Shown: piece by piece, positions 1-5,348 of the stretch
How positions within the stretch are numbered: the stretch's first letter is position 1
Layout: each line of letters opens with the position of its first letter
Assembly (NCBI GenBank): GCA_017622635.1
Contig: JAGAQS010000136.1
Location: 1 to 7,442, forward strand
DNA from: Ruminococcus sp.
GTDB lineage: Bacteria > Bacillota > Clostridia > Oscillospirales > Ruminococcaceae
Length of the DNA: 7,442 nt
Reading direction: 5' to 3'
Translations under genes and position numbers: made by a program
Notes under the pieces: generated by a model
What the model was told of the DNA's origin: nothing
The model's database searches: none
Seen by the model: the letters and a program-made list of their open reading frames with translations, nothing else

Positions 1-1067
1 ATAACGTCAGCCCCCAAGTCCCTGAACATTTCTTCAATTCCGTGTCCTGCCGCAACTGCAACAAAACCGAACTTCTTTTCGGGAACGGCAGGGGTGAAAC
101 CCTCTTTTTCGGCTGTCTTTGCGTCTTTAACCTTGTTTTCGTGCTGAATACGCATATTCTCGATTTTCGGGCGTGGATTGTTTATAAAATAACCAAATTC
201 AAGACCTTTCTGAATGGCTTTTCCGGGATTGTCCGTATGTACGTGAACCTTAATTATCTCTTCGTCGTCCACCACAACAACACAGTCGCCTATCGTTTCA
301 AGGTACGCACGCAACATGAACGGGTCGGGGCAGTTTTCATTTTTTTCAAGCATAAATTCTGTACAGTATGTATAATTTATCTCATCATCGTACTCACTCA
401 CGGCAGTCCTGAAAGAATCATTGTTTTCGTGAACCGTTTCGGACGGCTCGGCAATTTTTCCGCCTGAAAAGATGTCCGTCATGGCTTTCAGTATAATTAC
501 AAGACCTTTTCCGCCTGCATCAACAACACCCGCTTTTTTAAGCTGTGGGAGCATCTCCGTAGTCTTTTCAAGAATGTTTTCGGCTGCACTGCATATTTCC
601 GTCCAGAAAATAACGTCGTCATTTGTGGAAAGTGAAATTTCCCTTGCTTTTTCGGCACACACCCTTGCAACCGTAAGAATAGTACCCTCCACAGGCTTCA
701 TAACGGCTTTATATGCAGCCTCAACACCGAGTTTAAAAGCTGACGTAAATTCCGAACAGCCTGCCTCAGTACAAACTGAAAGACCCTTTGAAATTCCCCT
801 GAAAATAAGTGAAAGTATAACACCTGAATTTCCCCTTGCACCTCTCAGAAATGCAGTTGCGGCAACAGCAGACGCTTCTGCAATTGTCACATTGTCGTCA
901 AGTCTTTTCAGTTCATTTATGGAATTGCCTATTGTCATTGACATATTTGTACCTGTATCGCCGTCAGGTACGGGATATACATTAAGTTCGTCAACTTCCC
1001 TTTTTCTGTTGTTTATCGTTATAGCCGCCGAAATAACGGCATCTCTGAACAAAGCTCCGTTTATCAT
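1..1067 (-). CDS. fakA: DAK2-domain fatty acid kinase subunit FakA/YloV, partial (C-terminus beyond window)
   Basis: In the FakA/YloV family the protein is the ATP-binding kinase that phosphorylates fatty acids held by a FakB (DegV-type) partner, feeding acyl-phosphate into phospholipid synthesis in the cytoplasm. The reading frame is open for 355 residues to the window edge; the family is usually about 550, so the last third or so is missing. Visible motifs are the nucleotide/metal-binding PVPDGDTGTNM (about 32-42), RGARGNSGVI (75-84), KPVEGTILTV (124-133) and VVDAGGKGL (181-189), all typical of the N-terminal DAK2 (DhaL-like) domain. KVHVHTDNPG (about 273-282) belongs to the middle domain. 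The family's usual LSQ after GVI reads LSL here. The ATG at 1065-1067 is preceded by GGAGG (1075-1079) with a 7-nt spacer. It lies 21 bp downstream of the Asp23-like gene on the same strand, the yloU-yloV arrangement common in Bacillota. It has no FakB in this window. Older annotation names such as DAK2 or dihydroxyacetone-kinase-like protein refer to the same family. Confidence 0.9.
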   Translation of the reverse strand, partial: MINGALFRDAVISAAITINNRKREVDELNVYPVPDGDTGTNMSMTIGNSINELKRLDDNVTIAEASAVAATAFLRGARGNSGVILSLIFRGISKGLSVCTEAGCSEFTSAFKLGVEAAYKAVMKPVEGTILTVARVCAEKAREISLSTNDDVIFWTEICSAAENILEKTTEMLPQLKKAGVVDAGGKGLVIILKAMTDIFSGGKIAEPSETVHENNDSFRTAVSEYDDEINYTYCTEFMLEKNENCPDPFMLRAYLETIGDCVVVVDDEEIIKVHVHTDNPGKAIQKGLEFGYFINNPRPKIENMRIQHENKVKDAKTAEKEGFTPAVPEKKFGFVAVAAGHGIEEMFRDLGADV

Positions 1068-1088
1068 AAAAAAACCTCCGTAAAATAT

Positions 1089-1442
1089 TCAGTCATTCAT
1101 GTCGTCTGCGAACACATTCACATTATTGACGTGTATTCCGACTGTTTCTTCAACTGTAAAACTTACCTTATGCACAATACTGTCAAAAGCCGCTTTTATA
1201 TTTGTACCGTATGAAACTTTTATGTGAAGGTCAATTGTTATACCGTCGTTGTCCGTATGAATTATAACGCCTTTTCGTCTGAAAAGCTTTCCCCTTGTAA
1301 GAGAGGAAACAGCCGAACGGAATGTATTTGTACTGCATACGTCCGCAACGCCGAAACAGTCGCAAACGGCATGACGTACAATTTCCGTGAGATATTTTTC
1401 TGAAACGGAAATTTTTCCTATATGATTTTCAACAGTTATCAT
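1089..1442 (-). CDS. yloU: Asp23/Gls24 (YloU) family envelope stress protein
   Basis: The product is 117 residues, the normal size for this family. It opens with ITVENHIGKISVSEKYL, matching the family pattern in which a short beta strand is followed by a helix and a GV turn (FGVADV, 30-35). It continues with a basic patch (GKLFRRKG, 51-58) and strands ending in VGIHVNNVNVFADD. Asp23/Gls24 proteins are small soluble proteins linked to cell-envelope homeostasis, in Staphylococcus held at the membrane by AmaP; the precise biochemical role is not known. The start is set at the ATG 1440-1442, which has GGAGGG at 1450-1455 and a 7-nt spacer. An in-frame ATG five codons upstream (1455-1457) overlaps that ribosome-binding site and is unlikely to be used. 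The gene is followed after 21 bp by fakA, with which it should be cotranscribed from the promoter at 1482-1510. The gene symbol rests on family plus neighbour, not on close identity. Confidence 0.85.
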   Translation of the reverse strand: MITVENHIGKISVSEKYLTEIVRHAVCDCFGVADVCSTNTFRSAVSSLTRGKLFRRKGVIIHTDNDGITIDLHIKVSYGTNIKAAFDSIVHKVSFTVEETVGIHVNNVNVFADDMND

Positions 1443-1449
1443 AAAAATG

Positions 1450-1455
1450 CCCTCC
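1450..1455 (-). promoter_or_regulatory. Ribosome-binding site that fixes the Asp23-like start
   Basis: The minus strand reads GGAGGG here, 7 nt before the ATG at 1440-1442. The upstream in-frame ATG (1455-1457) shares a base with this site and has no good site of its own, so the shorter protein is preferred. Confidence 0.75.
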
Positions 1456-1481
1456 ATATTTTTTAATGAGTATTAATAAAT

Positions 1482-1510
1482 ATTATAACACGAATTACGT
1501 ATGTTTACAA
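1482..1510 (-). promoter_or_regulatory. Sigma-A-type promoter for the Asp23-fakA unit
   Basis: On the minus strand the -35 box TTGTAA (1505-1510) is separated by 17 bp from a perfect -10 box TATAAT (1482-1487). A TG one base upstream of the -10 makes it an extended -10 (TGTTATAAT). Transcription would begin near 1475, giving a leader of about 30 nt before the Asp23-like start. This is a visual match only. Confidence 0.65.
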
Positions 1511-1594
1511 TAGTATATCTTAAACTTTTTTCACTTTTCGTTATATACATATATTTCTTATCACGACACAATACAGACAAATGTTACTTTTTTC

Positions 1595-1623
1595 TTGCTT
1601 TTTACTGCCGTATATGATATAAT
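1595..1623 (+). promoter_or_regulatory. Sigma-A-type promoter for the rightward PPTase-SH3 unit
   Basis: A -35-like TTGCTT (1595-1600), a 17-bp spacer and a perfect TATAAT (1618-1623) preceded by TGA give an extended -10 promoter. The predicted start near 1630 leaves a leader of about 45 nt to the ATG at 1676. The leader contains the 8-bp palindrome ATCCGGAT (1642-1649). The -35 box is weak (three or four of six consensus bases), as is common for extended -10 promoters. Confidence 0.65.
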
Positions 1624-1675
1624 AAAACCTGAAAATAAATTATCCGGATTATAACTTACAGGGAGGTTTATTAAT

Positions 1676-2206
1676 ATGATTTTTATATCACTTATGGACG
1701 TTCCTAAAAAGGAACAGCGAAACCATGCACACAATCTTCTGCGTGAATGTCTTAAAACCCGAAAAATAAATTATATAACAGACGAAACTCCAATAGTAAG
1801 AGGTGAACACGGCAAACCGTCTCTTGCCGAACACCCCGAAATCATGTACAATATGTCTCATGCCAACGGTATAGCGGTATGTTTAATGACAGACAGGGAA
1901 TGTGGTGTTGACTGTGAGGGTGTACGTCCTTACCGTCCTAACGTGGTAAAAAGGGCGTTTTCGGAAAGCGAAAAGAAACTTATAGAAAACGCTCCCGAAA
2001 ATGAACGTGATTTATTGTTTTTCCGTATGTGGACACTTAAAGAAGCATATGTCAAAGCTATCGGTATCGGCATATCATACCCCCTGAACACCGTTGAATT
2101 TTCCTTTGAGGGAAACAAAATAACAACATCTGTGAAGGGTTATAAATTCAGACAGTATATACTCAAAAACAAAAAGTTTGTAGTTTCCGTATGTATAAAA
2201 AAATAG
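1676..2206 (+). CDS. Short Sfp-type 4'-phosphopantetheinyl transferase
   Basis: Enzymes of this family move the phosphopantetheine arm of coenzyme A onto a serine of acyl- or peptidyl-carrier proteins, using Mg2+, in the cytoplasm. The 176-residue product shows the family motifs in order: HGKPSL (45-50), the YNMSHANG core (58-65, equivalent to the usual N-x-SH motif), GVDCE (77-81, normally G-[IV]-D-[IV]-E) and WTLKEAYVKAIGIGI (119-133). By analogy with Sfp, D79, E81 and E123 should bind Mg2+, with K127 in the conserved K-E-A-x-x-K helix. It is shorter than Sfp (about 220 residues), lacking part of the N-terminal half-domain and having a short C-terminus, but all core motifs are intact. The ATG is preceded by GGGAGG (1661-1666). 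The next gene begins 17 bp after its stop. No carrier protein, NRPS or PKS gene is visible, so the target is unknown; it could be a distant synthase or fatty-acid ACP. Confidence 0.88.
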   Translation: MIFISLMDVPKKEQRNHAHNLLRECLKTRKINYITDETPIVRGEHGKPSLAEHPEIMYNMSHANGIAVCLMTDRECGVDCEGVRPYRPNVVKRAFSESEKKLIENAPENERDLLFFRMWTLKEAYVKAIGIGISYPLNTVEFSFEGNKITTSVKGYKFRQYILKNKKFVVSVCIKK

Positions 2207-2210
2207 TATA

Positions 2211-2226
2211 GGGAGGGTTTATCTTG
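2211..2226 (+). promoter_or_regulatory. Strong RBS with TTG start codon for membrane protein A
   Basis: GGGAGGG (2211-2217) lies 6 nt before TTG (2224-2226). No ATG or GTG alternative with a comparable site exists near this point, and the frame upstream is closed by the end of the preceding gene. The TTG start is therefore accepted, although it is a weaker initiator than ATG. Confidence 0.7.
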
Positions 2227-4197
2227 GATAATAATAACAACTATCAGCAATACGGACAGAATCAAAACAACAACTATCAACAGCCGTACAACCAAAATAC
2301 AAACAGTAACTATCAGCAACCGTACAATCAGAATACAAACAGCAACTATCAGCAACCGTACAATCAGAATACAAACAGCAACTATCAGCAACCGTACAAT
2401 CAGAATACAAACAGCAACTATCAGCAACCGTACAATCAGAGTACAAACAATAACTATCAGCAACCATATGGTCAGAATACATACAGCAACTATCAGCAAC
2501 CGTACAATACAAATAACACATATCAACAGCCATACGGTCAGAACCCGAGTTTTAACAACGGCAGTTATACAGAGGGATATAAAAAGAAAACACCTACAGG
2601 AATGTATATACTCCTTATAGCTGTAATAATTTTCTTTGCGGTTATAATTATCGCAATGTCCTCCGTAATGTATTCAATGCTAACCCAAAAAGACGAAAAG
2701 GGCGGAAATCAGAAAAACAATGACAATATGCTTATTTCCGACGTTGAAGAAAGTACAGACGAAAATGATGATGAGACAGAGGAAGATATAAAAGAACTTT
2801 CCGTACCTCAACTGGAAAAATTTCAGGAATCACCCGATAAACAGAGCGAGGGCGTTATGGTATACCTGACGTGGAACACTGTTGAAAATGCAGACGGTTA
2901 TGAGATAGAAGACGTGGAAACAGAAAAAGATTCCGATTCAGAACCGTACAAACGTACTATATTCACTCCCGACACTTATTTTGAAACAGGTGCATCAGTA
3001 CCGATAAACATACAAGTAAGAGTACGTGCCTACAAAAACAAGGACGGCGGAAAAATATACAGTGAATGGAGTGAAGTTTCAGAGTGCAACCTCTCGGACT
3101 TCATGAAGAACAAAGATATAAAAACGTCTAAAACCCCTGTTTATTATGTAAAGGTAAACAACTATCATCTTCCCATATACAAAGATGCGAGCTACGAAAA
3201 TCCCGCACATGATTACATAACCGACAGGGGAAAATATACCATAATAAAACGTTCCGGACACTGGGGACAGCTAAAGTCGGGAGCAGGCTGGATAAACCTT
3301 GACGACGCTGATAATTTCGGTGCGGTTTACGGCAGGGAAAAAGCTTACATCTCAACCGACAAAGACCCCCTCACAATCCGTTACGCACCCCTCAAAAGTT
3401 CAGAGGCTCAGGGATATATCCCGAGAGGTGAAAGCATCTACATATATTATATTGACGTTGAAGGCTGGTATTATGTCCGTTACAAAGATACGGACGGATT
3501 TATAGACGAAAGATATGTTACATTGGGAAAAGCTCCCGATAAATTTGAATCATACAAACTGGAAATAAGCAACTATAATCTTCCCGTTTACAAAGAACCG
3601 AAATACAGTTCAAAAATAAAAACACATATAAGAGACAGGGAAATATATACAATCGTTGAAGAAGACGACAAAGGCAACTGGGGCAAACTCCTTTCGGGCG
3701 ACGGCTGGATTAATCTTAGCGATGCCACTTATTTCGGAAAGACAGGTTATCCCGAAACGGCATATGTAAGCACAAACAAAGACCCTCTTTCACTCCGTCA
3801 GGGTCCTGACACAAATGCAGATGTACTGACTGAAATTCCGAAAGGAACAGTTATAGAAGTACGTGAAATCTATATGGACGACAATAATCCGGATAAGGCT
3901 TCAAAAGACTGGTACTATGTTTATTATAAGAACAAAGAGGGATTTGTATCTGCAAAGTATGTGACTCTCGGTGAACCCGAAACAACGGAAACAACCACAG
4001 AAGAAGAGGAAAAAACGGAAACCACTACCGAAAAAACAGAACCTCCCGAAACCGAACCCGTTTATACAGACCCACCCGAAACTGAACCTGTTTACACAGA
4101 ACCGCCTGTTGTTACAGACCCACCTGTTACAGAACCGCCTGCCGTTAATGAGGATTTACCGTCAGATTTTGACAACTGGGCAGATGATTACAGTTAA
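2224..4197 (+). CDS. Protein A: membrane-anchored FN3/SH3-domain surface protein with N/Q/Y-rich repeat tail
   Basis: I do not recognise this 657-residue protein as a named family. In order it has: an Asn/Gln/Tyr/Pro-rich tail (1-115) with 12-residue NYQQPYNQNTNS repeats; a basic KKK (120-122); one membrane segment (about 127-150); an acidic Asp/Glu/Asn linker (155-192); and a fibronectin-III-like domain (about 193-292; VYLTWNTVENADGYEIE and VRVRAY...YSEWSEV fit FN3 strands B-C and F-G). Four SH3-like units follow (306-365, 372-435, 443-505, 510-583). Units 2 and 4 fit the SH3_3 pattern (DPLTIRYAP/DPLSLRQGP, then GWYYVRY/DWYYVYY, then GF-x(5)-YVTLG). A Thr/Glu/Pro-rich tail (584-657) repeats ETEPVYT and has no LPxTG sorting signal. 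No cleavable signal peptide is seen, so the likely topology is N-terminus in, SH3 domains out. SH3b domains usually bind peptidoglycan or cell-wall polymers, which suggests an envelope role. It sits between the PPTase and paralogue B, in the same orientation with short gaps. Confidence 0.85.
   Translation: MDNNNNYQQYGQNQNNNYQQPYNQNTNSNYQQPYNQNTNSNYQQPYNQNTNSNYQQPYNQNTNSNYQQPYNQSTNNNYQQPYGQNTYSNYQQPYNTNNTYQQPYGQNPSFNNGSYTEGYKKKTPTGMYILLIAVIIFFAVIIIAMSSVMYSMLTQKDEKGGNQKNNDNMLISDVEESTDENDDETEEDIKELSVPQLEKFQESPDKQSEGVMVYLTWNTVENADGYEIEDVETEKDSDSEPYKRTIFTPDTYFETGASVPINIQVRVRAYKNKDGGKIYSEWSEVSECNLSDFMKNKDIKTSKTPVYYVKVNNYHLPIYKDASYENPAHDYITDRGKYTIIKRSGHWGQLKSGAGWINLDDADNFGAVYGREKAYISTDKDPLTIRYAPLKSSEAQGYIPRGESIYIYYIDVEGWYYVRYKDTDGFIDERYVTLGKAPDKFESYKLEISNYNLPVYKEPKYSSKIKTHIRDREIYTIVEEDDKGNWGKLLSGDGWINLSDATYFGKTGYPETAYVSTNKDPLSLRQGPDTNADVLTEIPKGTVIEVREIYMDDNNPDKASKDWYYVYYKNKEGFVSAKYVTLGEPETTETTTEEEEKTETTTEKTEPPETEPVYTDPPETEPVYTEPPVVTDPPVTEPPAVNEDLPSDFDNWADDYS
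2272..2517 (+). repeat. 36-bp in-frame tandem repeat encoding NYQQPYNQNTNS
   Basis: Six full 36-bp units run from 2272 to 2487 and a shortened seventh from 2488 to 2517. Units 2, 3 and 4 (starting at 2308, 2344 and 2380) are identical at every base. Unit 1 differs by a few synonymous changes, unit 5 has NQSTNN, and unit 6 has YGQNTYS. Degenerate copies flank the array (NYQQYGQNQNN upstream; TYQQPYGQNPS at 2518-2550). The unit is a multiple of three, so gain or loss keeps the frame. Long open frames on the opposite strand over this region are by-products of the repeat. Confidence 0.95.
3139..3972 (+). repeat. Internal duplication in protein A: two ~135-residue paired-SH3 blocks
   Basis: Block 1 (residues 306-435; 3139-3528) and block 2 (443-583; 3550-3972) follow the same order of landmarks. 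These are NNYHLPIYK / SNYNLPVYK, then GHWGQLKSGAGWINL / GNWGKLLSGDGWINL, then KAYISTDKDPL / TAYVSTNKDPL, then GWYYVRY / DWYYVYY, and finally ERYVTLG / AKYVTLG. Block 2 has about ten extra residues (MDDNNPDKAS) before its WYY motif. The match is clear in protein but diverged in DNA, so the duplication is old. Confidence 0.85.
4048..4107 (+). repeat. 30-bp tandem repeat in the Thr/Glu/Pro tail of protein A
   Basis: Two adjacent 30-bp units encode ETEPVYTDPP (609-618) and ETEPVYTEPP (619-628). Looser PPVVTDPPVTEPP repeats follow. The units differ at several synonymous sites. Such Pro/Thr/Glu runs usually form stiff, exposed stalks or tails on surface proteins. Confidence 0.8.
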
Positions 4198-4236
4198 TAT
4201 AATGAACAGGAAAAAATAAATGTAAGGTGATTTAGT

Positions 4237-5301
4237 ATGGATAAAAAATTTATAGACTTGTCAAAAAAGAATAACAGTCCTGATACGGAAAATTATAACA
4301 CGCAATATGCAGGCAACGACACTCAGACAGGTTTTCAGAACACAAATAATCAGACGTTTTTTGATTATAATAACACAAACAATAACAACTATCAACAACA
4401 AAATCCCTATCAACAGACACAATATCCGCAACAACCCCAATATCAGCCACAACCGCCTCAGAACAACTTCAACAGACAATATGCAGACCAGCCGAAAAAG
4501 AAAACCCCTACAGGAATGTACATACTGCTTATATCTGTAATAATTTTCTTTGCTGTGATAATCGTTGCAATGTCCACAATCATGAAAGCGATAGTAAACA
4601 AAAACGACAAAAACAAGGACAATGACAATCTGAGGGGAAATGTTACACTTTCCGAAAGTGCCGAAGATGAGGAGTCGGAAAAAGATACGGAAGAAGAAAC
4701 AGAACCTGAATTATCAGAAGAAATTACAAAAACAAATTCTGTCCAAATTGCTGAAGTATCGGAAGAACCTGTTGTAACAGAGGCAGAACCTGAAAGAGAA
4801 CCCGAAACGGTAACAGTCATTGTTGAAGTTCCCGTTGAACCTGAACCCGATTACCCTGTGGAAAATGATATATATGTTTATGATACAGGATTTTACGGTT
4901 ATATAACAACACAGAAAGACCCTTTAAACGTCCGTTCAGAACCGTCAAAAAATTCAAAAGTTCTTACAACAATCCCTAAGGGGACATATGTATATGTATA
5001 TAATACAAGTGAATACGGCTGGTATTATGTCACATACAACAATAAATCAGGTTATGTAAGTTCTGATTATGTAACGGCTGAGAGCTATGTTTATTATAAT
5101 TCCTACATACCGTCAACAGCTGTTGTTGCAACAAAACAGGACGTTCTGAATCTTCGTCAGTCAGCATCAACAAACGGTACTATTATAACAGGCATACCCA
5201 AAGGAAGTACCGTAACTATAATTGAGTTTGGCTATGACTGGTGTTATGTTTCATGGGGCGGATATACAGGATATGTAAGCACACAGTATCTTTCATACTG
5301 A
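4237..5301 (+). CDS. Protein B: smaller SH3-domain membrane paralogue of protein A
   Basis: This 354-residue protein has no family name that I recognise but shares the plan of its upstream neighbour. A Gln/Asn/Tyr/Pro-rich tail (about 15-85; for example NNNNYQQQNPYQQ) lacks a clean tandem repeat. It is followed by KKKTPTGMYILLI (87-99), which opens a single membrane segment ending near residue 117, then a Lys/Asn/Asp stretch and a long Glu-rich linker (about 138-207). Two SH3_3-type domains close the protein. The first (219-280) has DPLNVRSEP, IPKGT and GWYYVTY; the second (293-354) has DVLNLRQSA, IPKGS and DWCYVSW. There is no FN3 domain and no Thr/Pro tail; the protein ends exactly at the last SH3 strand (YLSY). 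The ATG at 4237 is preceded by AAGGTGA (4224-4230) with a 6-nt spacer. It lies 39 bp after protein A with no terminator, so co-expression is likely. An extracytoplasmic cell-wall-binding role is inferred from the SH3b domains. Confidence 0.87.
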   Translation: MDKKFIDLSKKNNSPDTENYNTQYAGNDTQTGFQNTNNQTFFDYNNTNNNNYQQQNPYQQTQYPQQPQYQPQPPQNNFNRQYADQPKKKTPTGMYILLISVIIFFAVIIVAMSTIMKAIVNKNDKNKDNDNLRGNVTLSESAEDEESEKDTEEETEPELSEEITKTNSVQIAEVSEEPVVTEAEPEREPETVTVIVEVPVEPEPDYPVENDIYVYDTGFYGYITTQKDPLNVRSEPSKNSKVLTTIPKGTYVYVYNTSEYGWYYVTYNNKSGYVSSDYVTAESYVYYNSYIPSTAVVATKQDVLNLRQSASTNGTIITGIPKGSTVTIIEFGYDWCYVSWGGYTGYVSTQYLSY

Positions 5302-5348
5302 TAATTAAAAATTATGCCGTAAACGGCAGAAAAGGAGAATAAAAAAAT

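Noticed and set aside
42..1083. Plus-strand open frames of 141 and 203 codons over the fakA region
   Set aside because: The minus strand carries unmistakable DAK2 motifs over the same bases; these are antisense shadows with no good start sites.
2272..2517. Tandem array considered as a CRISPR or non-coding repeat
   Set aside because: The units are directly adjacent with no spacers, have no inverted repeat, and lie in frame within a coding sequence.
2140..2533. Two overlapping open frames on the minus strand opposite the start of protein A, with repetitive Val/Leu/Ile or Cys/Asp content
   Set aside because: Their repeats are simply the antisense reading of the 36-bp tandem repeat. They have no ribosome-binding site and overlap a well-supported gene.
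4186..4197. C-terminus of protein A checked for an LPxTG-type sortase signal
   Set aside because: The protein ends in an acidic ADDYS without LPxTG, a hydrophobic stretch or a basic tail; anchoring is by the N-terminal membrane helix.
4458..4820. Ser-rich 120-codon minus-strand open frame with a hydrophobic stretch
   Set aside because: It is antisense to the Glu-rich linker (GAA reads as TTC, and so on) and membrane helix of protein B, which explains its composition.
5222..5250. TTGAGT, 17 bp, TGT-TATGTT inside the 3' end of protein B as a possible promoter for GH94
   Set aside because: Each box matches only four of six bases and the stretch encodes conserved SH3 residues (IEFGYDWCYV), so chance is the better explanation.
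5315..5328. Small hairpin TGCCG-TAAA-CGGCA between protein B and GH94, considered as a terminator
   Set aside because: The stem is only 5 bp and is followed by GAAAAGGAG, not a run of T, so it should not stop transcription.
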